Shown here: positions 12,890-24,307 of the stretch, piece by piece | How positions within the stretch are numbered: the stretch's first letter is position 1 | How the letters are laid out: every line of letters starts with the position of its first letter | NCBI GenBank assembly: GCA_018894105.1 | Contig: CM032121.1 | Coordinates: forward strand, 32,840,230 to 32,904,229 | DNA from: Jacaranda mimosifolia | Lineage: Eukaryota > Streptophyta > Magnoliopsida > Lamiales > Bignoniaceae | Reading direction: 5' to 3' | Length of the DNA stretch: 64,000 nucleotides | Translations under genes and position numbers: made by a program | Notes under the pieces: generated by a model | Databases searched by the model: none | The model's input: only the letters and a program-made list of their open reading frames with translations | Told to the model about the DNA's origin: nothing

Positions 12890-14200
12890 TGTTATTAAAA
12901 TGGTACGATGACTCTAGCATTGATAAGGGCTAGTCATTCTCTTATGACAAATAGGTCCATCTTGGTAGTGAAGAATTAGGTAATAAAGATACTCCCATGG
13001 TAGTCCTGAAAGACCCACTGGTTCTAAAGAAGATGCCTCTAACCCTATTTCTCCTATTCCTACTCGTCCAGAAGATATCAAGGACTGGAATTTCAGTGAG
13101 TTTCCATCCTCTCTAAAATTCCACTCTTCTGAAGCTCAAAAATGTCTTGATGAAAAAGTTTTTGCTCGCAATCTTAATTGTGGTAGGGGCAATCAAATTT
13201 GACTTATTGTAATTTGATGCAGTTTATTGGGGTTTTGGTTTGAGAAGGGATAATTTAATGAGAATTGATGAACGCTCGTATCCTCACTTGGTCAAGCTGT
13301 TCTACTCAAATTTCACCTTTATTGAATTTGATTCTAATATCTCTATGGAATCTTATGTCTTTGACCAAAAGGATTGTGTTATCTCCCTCAAAGTTGAACT
13401 TTCTGTTTGATATTCCAAACAATGGAACAAAAGTTTTTAACTTTGGTGACTTGTCTGATTCTAATGTTTCCTATGATGAAATTTGTCAACTCTTTTGGGA
13501 AGGAACTTTTTCTAGTGGTGCTAGTTTGAACAAAATAAAAATTGAACATATTCTGCTCCATAAGTTGCTTAGTTGTTCTATTTTTTCTACTCCGGTTTCA
13601 ACTGGTGGGCATACCACTGATCTAAATTCCATGAACCTTTATCTTATTGTTAAAGCTATCAAGCAAGAACCAGTTAATCTTGGCTTTATCATTATGAAAT
13701 ATATGGTTTACTCTTTCTCCCATCAAGACAAAAATCTTCCTTATTCTGTATTTCTCACACATATCTTTAAAAGCGAGAGAGTGTTTTTGCCTGATGCTTG
13801 AATTGAGGGGAAGCGTGACCATAAAATATTGGATCTTATAGCCTTACAGTAGACTAAGGACAATGGATGGTTTAGGGGTATTGGTAGAACTCCTAGCAGT
13901 ATCAAGCTTCGTCACCGAAAAACTAAATTCCTCGTAATCTGAAGAATCCGGTCCTATTTGTCCTACTCCCATTAAAATACCAAGAAGAGCTCAACGAAAA
14001 GCGAGCAAGGTGGATGTTGGACTTGGAGCTAAGATAGATGACCTTAATAAAGCTATGGAGACTCTTATAAGGTGTCTAGAAACCTTTTTGATTCCATGGA
14101 TTATAAGCTCGAGCGTCTTCTTTGCAAATCCAGTCGCACTCGTGCTAGTGTTATTCGACTAAAGGAGAAAGTTAGAGCTTATCTAAATACTTCTTAGGCT
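12890..14200 (+). pseudogene. Extra ORF region between pol and 3' LTR (plant transposon-protein-like domain)
   Basis: The best open part is 13265-13801 (178 codons). Together with the adjacent frame it reads NERSYPHLVKLFY, DIPNNGT, GGHTTDLNSMN and LGFIIMKYM. That pattern recalls the 'putative plant transposon protein' domain seen in plant retroelements (I recall it as PF20167; not searched). Downstream, 13995-14190 codes for a charged, helix-prone stretch (LGAKIDDLNKAMETLIRC in one frame). In SIRE elements this position has been called envelope-like. I see no clear signal peptide or membrane helix, so a membrane role is unproven. Several stops break the frame. Confidence 0.6.
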
Positions 14201-14429
14201 CTTTTTGATGTTGATGGGGAAGAGAAGTGAAAATTTGAAAACTTTGAAACTCCTTTTGTTTCCTGGAACTTTCCAAACTGCTGGAACGTATTTTGAAACT
14301 TTTATCTCTATGATGGTGAACAATTTTGATAGGCTTGTAAACTTGTTGTTTTGGATGATTAATTTTTGGTGACTAAGCATGTTATTATTTAATTATCTAG
14401 TATCTGCTGGTACTTATCGTTTCTCTGGT

Positions 14430-14571
14430 TTCTTGAGTTAAATAGGGGGAGCACAAATTGCTCTTAGACAGGGGGAGCATAAGCTGGCAGAACCAGGCAC
14501 ATAAACAGAGGGAGTTCAGGTGATATCCTTCCACCCTATTCAAAATTTGTCATTATCAAAAAGGGGGAGAT
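14430..14571 (+). promoter_or_regulatory. Polypurine tracts before the 3' LTR
   Basis: AAAAAGGGGGAGAT at 14558-14571 directly abuts the right LTR and is the expected plus-strand primer site. Three further tracts (ATAGGGGGAGCA, ACAGGGGGAGCA, CAGAGGGAG) lie in the preceding 130 bp. Confidence 0.75.
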
Positions 14572-15661
14572 TGTTAACCCCTTGATGATTTACATTATTT
14601 TGATTATGACAAAATTACATTCCTAGAATTAAGTGCTGAAAGCATGAATATATTTCCATATTATCTGCTGAAATCTGTTTATACGTTATCTGTTGAATCT
14701 GTTTACGTGCTGGAATTTACTTTCCATAATTAAAAGATCTCATGAAGTTTCTAGTTTAATTCACATCTCTATAACTTAGGAAAGAAATCATATCATGTTG
14801 AAATCATACATGTTTTGTGCTTAAATGTTGCTAACTCCATGCTCTATGTGTGTTTTCGAGGGACCTTGTGGTGAAGCAGGTCAAGTGGAGTTTGCCTTCA
14901 ATAGATATTGGAAAGACGAAGACAAGGCGGTTTATGTCTCGAATGGCCTAGTGGTGAAAAGGGACAAGAGTCATACCTGTTCTCAAGGAACCCCGTGAAG
15001 AGAACAAATATGCATTTAGTTGCTCTAAGGACCTTTAGGTGAAGAAACTAGTATAGCGGTACTATCTGGAATCTTCTGCAGTGTTCTTAGTTTCGATTTG
15101 GAAGAAGAGACTAGAATTTACCGTACGAAGTGGCAGCAACTCGTGCATCAGTCCACAGAGGTTGTGCAAGTGAATCTAGCAAAAGTTCCCCCGGACCTAT
15201 TCACAAGCAGCTAGTTTTACACTGTGCTAGAATCTGCCTTATCCCATTTGGAATTCCAATTTAGCTCTTTGTGAAGAGCTGGTTTTTCACCCTGCTAAGG
15301 TGTTTGTAATCCTTTTACTTTTCTTATTGTCAAATTACTATTATTACCTATAAAAACATTCTTACATATTAATTAATTTGACAGGTTCAAAATTTTAAGT
15401 GAAAACTTAGGTAGAGGAGTAGGCTTGCCGAACCTCTATAAATACCTGTGTCTATTTACTATTGTTTTATCACTTTATCTTTCACTGGTCTGACTGGTAG
15501 TTGACTGATATTTACAAATTCCAACTGGTAACTAAAATAGTTTTCTGCAAAAAACTTAAACTATTTTGAAAAGCTAAAAAGAATTTTGAGTGATAAACTT
15601 CCACTACATTAAAATCCCTTAGGCCTAATTCCCCCTCCACTTAGGCTTATAATTACTCACA
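14572..15661 (+). repeat. 3' LTR of the SIRE-like Copia element
   Basis: This LTR is 1090 bp long, starts TGTTAACCCC and ends ATTACTCACA. It aligns with 6583-7884 but lacks about 200 bp, and there are many single-base differences. The flanking base run GATAA is the second TSD copy. Confidence 0.85.
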
Positions 15662-16142
15662 GATAAGTAATAGGTTGTTACCAGGATGAAGGGTATGTTG
15701 GGGAATGGGGAAATATTAGTTTGGAACCGGTGTTGAGATGAAAATAAGTTATATTTCCAGTAAAAAAAAAAAGAAAAGAAACTAGCGTTCTAGTTTTCAA
15801 ATAGTGATAGAAATGAAAAAGGCATCTAGAAATAAAAACAATTAGGATGTAAAGGCCTATTTAGATATGTTTGCATTTTCATTTTTTGCTTCTAGCATTT
15901 TCAAAAATTGAAAAGATATTTATAGTTTTGAAAATTAAAATGAGATTATATTTGGACTTATTTTAAAATAATGATTAAAGTAAGTATAAGATGGAATAAA
16001 TAAGTAGTTTATACTTTGTTATGGCGAAAAAGACTTATTCTAGTGTATGTATATTTTAATTATTTTTGAAATAATCGTGGGTACTTTATGTCAACTTGAA
16101 TTAGTTTGAATTTGATTGATTTGGTAATATGATGATAGGTAG

Positions 16143-16483
16143 TGATGCTGCTCGCAAGTGGAATGGGGTTTTTTACGAGAAATAGTAGAGTGTCGGTTCA
16201 TCTTCTAAAGAACGCGCGTAGAGAGATCTGCTCCTCTCGAGAGTTCTTCCACTCTGAGAAATTTTTGCAAATAATTTCTTGTATCCCGTTTCTCTTCAGG
16301 ACTTGGTATTTATAGATTTTACTCTTTGATGGGCTTAGGCCTATTACGGTTTTTCTACCCTCTTATGGACTTAGCTTGTCATTTAGGCTCTCTAATACAT
16401 TTACTTAATTAATTAATTTATGGTTGATTCATTATTTTTAATCAAATTACTAAAATCTCCTTAAGTCCAATTTTAGTCCATCA
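16143..16483 (-). repeat. 3' LTR of the Tat-type element
   Basis: 341 bp, TGATGCTGCTCG to TTTAGTCCATCA on the plus strand. It is next to a purine-rich minus-strand tract (AAAATAAGGGGCC, plus-strand 16487-16499). Confidence 0.85.
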
Positions 16484-16949
16484 TTAAGGCCCCTTATTTT
16501 CAGTGAGAAACTTTTTTAATTTGATATTGAAAATATAATTTAAGTGTAATTTATTATATTTATTGTATGTTAATTGGAGTAATTATCCTTGACGTAGGAG
16601 TTTGTGAATTCTCAACTTCTATCCAAGTTGAGTTTGTGTAGGCCTAAAAGTCTTTGAGTTCTTCTAGAGTCTTTGAGTCCTTCCAAGTGGCTTTTGTTGG
16701 ACCGAGGGAGTTAGAAAAAAATAGGGTAATTTTATCTTCGCTAAGGAGGGGAAGAAGAGAAGACAACACTATTAGGAGTGCTAATATGATTTCTCAAGAT
16801 AAAGTCTTCTTGTTATTTTGTATTCTTTAACTTATTTCTTTCTCCTTGGATTCTTCGCTTGTACATTCTAACAGAACTCCTTTAGATTTAGTGAGCACTT
16901 CAAGGTCCTTAATTGAGTCAAAGAATGTCTTAGTCTAGTTCTTAGTTGA

Positions 16950-19240
16950 GTTCAAGAAAAAAGTCTTCAATTTATCAATCAAATAGAGGCGGGGAAAGAG
17001 ATGATTTGCCGACCCCATGGTCAGCCGCCCATCCACGCATGGTAGCGGAGCCGGAACCCAGATGGCAGCTCGCACAACATCTTGTTGCGGTGCTCGTGGA
17101 GCGCTTGCCTTGCATGCCCACGAGGCGCCTAGCTTGGAGATGCCTTTTCGGAGCCAAGGGCTATCACTCGCGGGGCACTAGCCTTGGATGCCTACAACAA
17201 CCTATTTCCTAGCATGCTCATGAGCTGGTCCGTGCTCACAGGGGTCATCCTTCACCTGTTGCCTTAGCGTCTCTTGGTTCTCCTCTTAAGGTGAAGTCAA
17301 TCCAAGATTTAGAAAATTTATAGAAATTTTTTGGTAAGAGTGTGACTAAGGAGTCGACTTCATTGTCTAGTTCTAATTCCAAAGAAGAGGGTTCTTCTAA
17401 TAAGGAGTCCAAAGGTGTTCCTGCTTGGGATGATAATTTCTCAAAGGTAGTGGGGATTAGGTGTTTACTTAAACTGGAGGAGTTATACATTCTAAGACAT
17501 AGGATTTGTGTTTTTGACGAATTCAAGTTCGTCCTTCTTTATCCTCAAGATAATATGATGTTGTCCTCTAAAAGGTACTTCACGGTTTTTAGCAGTTATA
17601 TCACTTGTGGGTTTTCTCTTTCTCCTGCCTTTTTTTGCTTGATATAGTACACAACTATAATGTGTGTCTAAGCCAGTTTCACGCCTAACTTCTTTACATC
17701 TTTCATGGGGTTTAGATAGCATTTCAGTGAGTTTAGTTTGTCAATATCTTTAGATAAATACTACACTTTGTTTGGAGTACGTAAGGTACCGAATGAACAT
17801 TTTTTCCATTCCCTCCCTAAACCAAACAACAAGTTTCTGTATGGGTTACCTTCGTCTAGAGCTCCTTGGAAGAATCGATTCTTCTTTGTTAGAGACGAGG
17901 ATTGGGACATTTCTTGTAAATAGAGTAGTTCTCCCTATTTGATTCATCCCAATCAAGACCATTGCAACCTTCGTGTGCATTTTGCTGAATTAGTTGTTGT
18001 TTGATTCCTCCTTCGATGTTACTTACATATTTCCAATTGGTACTTAGCGTATTTCATTTTCTGACTTGTGGCTCTTAGTTGTGCTTGTATACGTATTTTT
18101 ATATGTTCTTGCGCATTGTTAATATATTTACTTGGTTCTTCTTCCTTTTGTTGGTATGAAAACAGATTGCCTTTATTAAGATGTGCACTCGGAGAGCAGA
18201 ATGAGGGGTAACTGAAAAATGTATCATGGGGCAACATCACAAAGAAACGCCACTGAGTAGTTGTCACCCTAGCCCCTTGAGTCGATGGCCGAGTGAGGTG
18301 CACTCTCCAACAGTTTTAGCGGTATGCACTTCTACTACATATGATGATGTCGAGGGGTTGCCTTTTGGTCCTATGGAGAAGTGCGCTTATGGATCCAATA
18401 TTTGTCTAGGATTTACTTGTCCCTTTGAAGTTGGCGAGGAGAAAGGAGTATTTTGCTATAGCATGCGACACAGTTATGGGGTGGGTTCCCACTGAGACAT
18501 TGACAAGCTCACTTTTAGTACAGATCACATGTGGAGTGTTGTATGTGAATATGATCAAGGGAAGTTAGAGTTATTTTCTTTTTCCTAATTAGCTGAGATA
18601 GTTGCTCGCGATTTTGTCTACGTATGAATTCATTTCTTTATTATGATTTCTTCTCCACTTTGTTGCTTCATCATGATTTTTCACTTTAAGGCATTTTTAC
18701 ATCTTTTCAATGTAGAGATAGCACTTGGTTGAACATATGTCCCATTATGTAGAGGAAGACTTATCTATGGTGAAACGCCTTAAGGAAGAGGTTGCTAAAG
18801 TAATCAAGCAAATAGCCAAAAGGAGGAAAAGTTGGCTAGTTACTTAAGAACACGAGTGTTAGAAGGCAAAGTATGTGAAAGAGGTAAAAGTGGAAAGAAA
18901 CTTAGGAGTTCTGATGTTGGGAAGATCTTCATCAATACTGCTTGCGAAGAAGCTGTCAAGGAATTTAAAAGTTTTGATGAATTTTTTGAAGCAGTGGAAA
19001 CGTAAGCGATAATGATTTAAGGGTAGACTATTCAGAGTTGTCGCTACATTCCAGGTGAGACTGACCGATACCTTGAAGAAGATTTGTAATTGCTAAATTC
19101 TACCATCCCGATCAACATTATTACTAGAGAGTTTGAGAAAGGTCCCAACAATGGAGTGGAGGCTATAGCAGAGGAGTAGGCAGAAACGACATTGTATGAT
19201 GAAGACATATAGTTAGAATAAAAGTAGTGATTAGGATTCA
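16950..19240 (+). pseudogene. Antisense ORF region inside the Tat-type element
   Basis: These plus-strand frames run opposite to gag. A frame at 17342-17647 starts with a Ser- and Glu-rich stretch and continues with DEFKFVLLYPQD and the aromatic run YFTVFSSYITCGFSLSP. A frame at 17738-17923 has SSRAPWKNRFFFVRDEDWDI. Both recall the conserved extra protein found antisense in Grande/Tat elements, whose function is unknown. Further on, 18720-19200 codes for charged, helix-prone segments with stops, such as EEDLSMVKRLKEEVAKVIKQ. A separate GC-rich frame at 16946-17212 has no recognised domain. Stops separate the parts, so the gene may once have been spliced or is now broken. Confidence 0.5.
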
Positions 19241-19463
19241 TCTCTAGAAAGTTGATTTATAATTTTTCTTTTCGTATTGATGCTTTCCTTTGGAGGTTAA
19301 GTATTAGTCGAACATTTTGATGTTTTTCTCGTTTGTTTGCAATAAAAATTCTTTATTATGTCTATTTTGCGTTCAAGTGATTACATAGTTAATTGTATAA
19401 CTTATTGTCATCGCATACTCATACTTCAAGAATTTAGGAGTTAGAGATATAGAATCATCATAA

Positions 19464-19720
19464 GTGTTAGGAAAAATGCATCATGAGTGTTCACGTGAAA
19501 TGCCGAATTCAGGTGTGCACGCAAAGTGCCAAGCTGGGGTACTGGTGTTAGTGTTGGAGCCCGAGCGTTGCCTTAGGGCACCCACTATGTGCCCGGCTGG
19601 GAAGCCCGCTTGGCACCTAAGTGGGCCACCTATAGGGCACCTACAGCTGAAGCACCCGGGCGCCTACTAAGCGTTCCCTTGCTGGGGCTTCAGCAGGCAC
19701 CCAACGCTGGGGTAGTAAAT
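19464..19720. other. GC-rich spacer in the Tat-type element
   Basis: A GC-rich island of about 250 bp sits between the antisense ORF region and the minisatellite. It contains repeated words such as GGGCACC and AGCACCC. An open frame at 19464-19670 has no recognisable domain and its composition suggests low-complexity DNA. Confidence 0.4.
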
Positions 19721-20224
19721 TTCTTTCTTTCTTTCTTTTTCTTTTAGTTGTCCTCATTTTGGTATTTTTGTTGAATTTGTGATGGCATAATGGTTGTCCT
19801 AGGACTTATAGGATTTTGAGTGAGGAAGCATAATGGATACATCAGTGTATTTAAGAAGTTGAAGTAATTGTAAACATGACATATGATAAGATTATATTAA
19901 GGTGGCATATAGCCCCACATTCTTAGCATCTTCGTTGGTTCATCTATGTGAAGTAAGCTCTTTGAGGAAGGAAGGTTGTTATTTTTACTCGTAAATTAAG
20001 CATAGACTGGTGTTGAGATGAAAATGAGTATACTCATAGATTTTTTGAGAGGCTTCATAATAACTGCGTGACAACGTGCGGAGTCACCGGACTTAAAAGG
20101 TTTTCTTTTGAATATTTTTTAAGGGTTGAGGCGTTGCCACCTTCCTCTTTATGAAGATTCAAGGTGGACTTTCTTTGCTCGATGATATAGGTGTCCCCCA
20201 AGATAAACCTTAGTGAATGTATTC

Positions 20225-20720
20225 AGAATTATCACCACGTACTCCCGAGGAAAGCAGATAGTAGACTTTTTTTAGAGAGCACTATATACTCCCAAAAGGA
20301 GCTAATAGTAGAGAATGATCACCACGTACTCCCGAGGAAAGCAGATAGTAGACTTTTTTAGAGAGCACTATATACTCCCAAAAGGAGCTAATAGTGGACT
20401 TTCTTAAGATACCATGTATTTTCGAAGAGAGCCAATAGTGTACTTTCTTAGGATGCCACGTACTCTCGAAGGGAACCGATAGTGAACTTTTTTAGAATGC
20501 CACATACTCCCGAATAGAACCGATAGTAGATTTTTCAGAGGGTGACTACCAGTACCTCCTTGGGGACTAATAGTGGGATTACGTCGGCTACCATGTACCC
20601 TAAGGGGCCTTTAGAGTAAGTTTACACCCAGTGACTAGCACATACTCTTCACACTCCTCGAAGAGCTTTATAATGGGCTTATATTTAGAACTCTTCCCAA
20701 ATACTCCTTATAAGTTCTGT
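20225..20720. repeat. Minisatellite in the Tat-type element
   Basis: A unit of 87 bp starting ATCACCACGTACTCCCGAGG is present twice, at 20231 and 20318, almost identical. Looser copies of about 50 bp with the words 'CCACGTACTC', 'ATAGTGGACTTT' and 'CGAAGGGAACCGATAG' continue to about 20720. It lies where pol sequence would be expected. Confidence 0.75.
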
Positions 20721-21029
20721 AAAATTAAAAGTCATAGACGAGGCTTAATACAAGAAATATGAAAAATATTGCGTTAATTAGGATAATATCAATGAAGAAC
20801 TAATGTCGTCCCTAAGTGGATAGGCTTTATTCAAAAGAAAGCTAAGGAAGGAACTAAAGTAGAAAAGTAAACAAACTAAACTACTTATAATTATGAGGCG
20901 TTGTCAACAACGCACTTCAATTGCCACCGTATAGTGCACGTGTTTCTCCAAAGTCCGCGCCCAGGAACATTCTTCTGCCTTTGCCTTACCTCCTCTGGGG
21001 ATCCTTCACTTGACTACTCTGAGAGGTGG

Positions 21030-21560
21030 GGAACTTTACGCTTCTTAGTGTGCTGACATAACATTCTCTAGCTACTCTTTAGTCATCCATTACTTCACCA
21101 ACTCCACTTGATGTGGGAAACTTCATCTTCAAGAGGTATGTAGAAATTGTAGCTTAGAATAAGTTCAAAGTTGGCCTTCCCAAGATTCCATTTTATGCGG
21201 AGAGAGTCTTTACACCAAGAACCTCACCATCTTCGTCGCTCTTATTGGATGAATGCCTAAGAAAAAAGGCATAGTATCTCCCCCAGCGCTTCTATAATGT
21301 CTCATGTGATCCCCACTAGAGAGGTGTTGATCTTCTACAGTCGAGCATTGTCCACTCCGAGTTGGAGGAAAGTATCATGGAATAAGATATCTGATAAGCT
21401 ACCACTATCTACCAATATCTTCTTAACCTAGAAGTTGGCAAGTGATGCCGAGATCACCAAGCATCATTGTATCCTCATCTTTCAAGCTCTATGTCTTCTT
21501 CTCCAAAAGTGATACAGGGTATTGGTGGGTGCACTTCAAATATACCAAGAATTGGGTCAA
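21030..21560 (-). pseudogene. Gypsy aspartic protease, broken
   Basis: On the minus strand the protease core reads KKILVDSGSLSDILFHDTFL at about 21363-21425. The catalytic triplet D-S-G is intact. Further on LGVDNARL and a segment like 'FPTSGGVGEV' (KVSHIKWSW here) follow, and the region ends with CQHTKKRKV near 21030. This matches the protease-to-RT linker of Tat elements. Several stops interrupt it. RT sequence does not follow. Confidence 0.75.
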
Positions 21561-22800
21561 CACCATGAGCTTGTGCTCACCTGGCCACTCATGCTAGCAC
21601 TTTCCTTGCCTTGGAGGAGTCTCCTCCAGATAGTCCTCCAAATATCACTAAGATGAATCCTACTATAAGGAGATTGTCAAGGTCCCAGCACTGGTGCTCC
21701 TTGGGATCTAGGTGATCACTTGTCTTCCACTTGTGGCTCTTACTTTCTACTCTAGGCGAGTTCTTCTTTGGGCTGGACATTTTTTGAGCTATGCACTCCT
21801 TGAGGTATCCTCTTTGAATCAGTTTCTCAATTTCATCTTTTAAATGGCGGTAGTCCTCCGTGCTATGTCCATCTACACGATTGGATCACCATTTGTCTAG
21901 TCTAGGCTTCTTAGAATCAAATAGGGTCTTGTCTGCAACACAATAGTTAGAATTTCCATCTGGGACACGATAAGGGGCATGTTTGTGGTGAGAGTACGAG
22001 GAGGATTACGCCTTTGATCTCCCTGTCTCTTTGTGTGGTTACTCCCTTTTATCGCGCATTTTTGCTTAGGGGCCTCTCAAGAGATCATTGCTTCCTCTAT
22101 GCAAATGTATTTCTCAGCATGCTTAAAGAGCTCTTCCAGTGTAACAGGTGGCTTTCCAGCAATGGACTCCAAGAACTTGAGATGCTTTAGGTTTTGCTGG
22201 ATGATATTAAGGAAAAGCTTTTAGCTGACATGTGGGATCTTGTGGACGGCTTGTACAAAATGGTTGAGGTAGGTCTTCAAAGATTCTCCATCTTGCTACT
22301 TGATAGTAAATAAATAGGCTACTATCTTAGAGCACTTGCGGTTGATGGAGAAGTTTTGAAAGAAGAGTCATGCTAGTACTTCTCATTCAATGATGAAGCC
22401 TATTAGCATCAGGTTGAACCACGTCAGTGCTCACTTTGTTAAGGTGGTACGGAAAAGCTTGCACGGCCTCACTTAGGTCGTACAACTCTATCCTTACTAA
22501 AAAGTTATCCTGGTGTTCTTGAGGGTCTACAGTACCATCAAATTCTGGGAGTTGAGTTATCTTCGTCTCATAAGGAAATGTCTCTGCCAGGATCGCTAGA
22601 GAGAAACAACTACCCCTTAGGAGTGCAACAACCAATGGGTAGTGATGGCTCCCTATTCCTCCAGATTGGCGTGGCACCAAGGAACATGTCTGAACTTCTA
22701 TATCTCCGTACATGTTGAGTTAGATCCACTCAGAGTGAAGAGTAAGTATCCCCTTGATGAGGTAAGGAAAAGGGACTGACATCACATCTTGAGTCAGCTC
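21560..22800 (-). pseudogene. Gypsy gag, broken
   Basis: A minus-strand frame at 22387-22713 carries ITQLPEFDGTVDPQEHQDNF, the typical start of plant Gypsy gag (Retrotrans_gag). A later part at about 21780-21880 reads DGHSTEDYRHLKDEIEKLI followed by RGYL, the conserved segment after the gag zinc finger in Tat elements. The Cys residues of the finger itself are degraded. Stops separate the two halves. Confidence 0.75.
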
Positions 22801-23114
22801 TTTGCTCGAATCTTCTAGGAATAATAAAGCCCCATGCTCCTATAGGAGGACTGTTGCTGCTCTCGAGGGCAACACTCCTCAGTATATTGAGCCATTACTT
22901 TTGCTACCAGACTAATTCTCCAGAATTAGGAGTCTGTTGTGTAGGTGCCTCCTCAAGTATCCACTATGCATTAAAAGTAGGGTCTAGCATTAGACCAAGT
23001 GGTACTTCTTGCGGTGACTCTCCACTTCTTCGTTGCTGGGGTCACTTGATTGCTAGGTTTGCGAGCTCTCGACCTCATCTACATCCTCAGCATTCCTTCT
23101 TCTTCCTTTGAGTT

Positions 23115-23134
23115 TCCCATAGACGACGCCAAAA
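23115..23134 (-). promoter_or_regulatory. Primer binding site of the Tat-type element
   Basis: The minus strand reads TTTTGGCGTCGTCTATGGGA directly after the LTR end. It is close to the common plant Gypsy site TTGGCGCCGTCTGTGGGA. The same site occurs in the second Gypsy element at about 48422-48442. Confidence 0.7.
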
Positions 23135-23482
23135 TGATGCTTATCTGAAGTGGAGCAAAGTCCTTTCCAGAAACAGAAAATGCCGGGTTTGTCTTCTTAG
23201 AAACGTATATAGAGAGATATGCTCTTCTCTAGTATTCTTCCACTCTAAGAAATTTTGTAAATAATTTCTTATGACCTATTTCTCTTCAGGACTTAATATT
23301 TATTATTTATAGATTTTAGCTTTTGATGGGCTTAGGCTTATTAGGATTTTTCTGCCCTCTTCATAGGCTTGGCTTGTCCTTGGGGCTGTTTAGCCCATTT
23401 ACTTATTTATTAACTTTAGAGTTGATTCATTATTTTTAGTCAAATTAGCAAAATGTCATTAAGTCCAATTTTAATCTCATCA
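23135..23482 (-). repeat. 5' LTR of the Tat-type element
   Basis: 348 bp, TGATGCTTATCT to TAATCTCATCA on the plus strand. It matches 16143-16483 with many substitutions. GGTAG follows as the second TSD copy. Confidence 0.85.
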
Positions 23483-23487
23483 GGTAG

Positions 23488-24299
23488 ATATAGAAGAAAT
23501 TAAAAATAAAAATTATATAAATAGTATTTTTACTAAAAATATGTATAAGTTGATTGTTTTTGCTTTTCAAATAGTATCAAAATGAAAATGGCATTTAAAA
23601 ATATAAAAAAAAAATTGGTGAAAACTATTTCTGTATTCATCTTTCCTCCACTAAACCAAAATAAGAATAAAATTTGAAGTAAAATAGAAAGAAATGTTTG
23701 AACATACAATCAACAATATACAAGTATTTTATATGTTATTACTGAAAATAATGATAATTTAAAAATTATTATTAATGATAAATGTAAATTTGATATATAA
23801 TTTTTGCTTTGCGACTAATAATATGTATTTATGCGATACAATTTTTTATTTTGTAGCAATAGTAATTTAAATTGAGAAGAATTGGTATTTTAAACATAAC
23901 TAATGACAATTGTCACTATTGACTTGCAATTTAAACATAATTTTTGTCCTTATTAAGTTTATGAAAATCATTATTATATTAAAATAAAGCTTGTTGTTGC
24001 TTAATATGTGAAATTAGATATAACTTTAGCATTATTACTTAATATATTATCACTAATTTTTAGTATGTACATTTATTTATCTATTTATTTTTGTAGAATA
24101 CTTAAATTAATGGTGTTTAGTTGAGCACATTGAAATATTTTACAAGCCTATATAGTATATAAGATCTTTTTAAATTTATAGATTATTAAAACTTAGAAAT
24201 AAATTCTTAAAATATTTAAATAAAATAAAAATCATAAAACTTGTAAAAAATCAGTAAATTAAATTTCAAATCATAGAAAATCCAAACTACGGACAAAGA
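23488..24299. other. AT-rich DNA without a recognised gene
   Basis: Very AT-rich sequence with no long frame, no recognisable motif and no repeat of note. Confidence 0.5.
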
Positions 24300-24307
24300 C
24301 TAATGTA

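Larger units (their letters stand above)
6583..15661 (+). mobile_element. Full-length Ty1/Copia retrotransposon, SIRE-like, TSD GATAA
   Basis: The element is bounded by two LTRs beginning TGTTAACCCCTTGATG and ending TTACA or CTCACA. It is flanked by a perfect 5-bp target-site duplication GATAA at 6578-6582 and 15662-15666. Domains read in Copia order: gag with zinc knuckle, protease, integrase, RT, RNase H. About 2 kb of extra sequence follows before the 3' LTR. That order, long LTRs above 1 kb and several GGGGGAG tracts before the 3' LTR resemble the SIRE/Maximus lineage. The reading frame is broken many times by stops and frameshifts, and the two LTRs differ clearly. It is an old, inactive copy. 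Confidence 0.88.
16143..23482 (-). mobile_element. Gypsy (Tat-type) retrotransposon without RT or integrase, TSD GGTAG
   Basis: Two LTRs (16143-16483 and 23135-23482) start TGATGC and end CATCA on the plus strand and flank 6.65 kb. A perfect 5-bp duplication GGTAG lies at 16138-16142 and 23483-23487. Gag and protease read on the minus strand from the right LTR. No RT, RNase H or integrase motif was found between protease (about 21.0 kb) and the left LTR. The left third instead carries reading frames on the plus strand, antisense to gag. Antisense ORFs near the 3' LTR are known in Tat-lineage elements such as Grande. This copy would depend on another element for its pol functions. Confidence 0.85.

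Noticed and set aside
13265..13801. Retroviral envelope gene in the Copia element
   Set aside because: No signal peptide, cleavage site or membrane helix is visible. The domain resembles a plant retroelement protein of unknown role instead.
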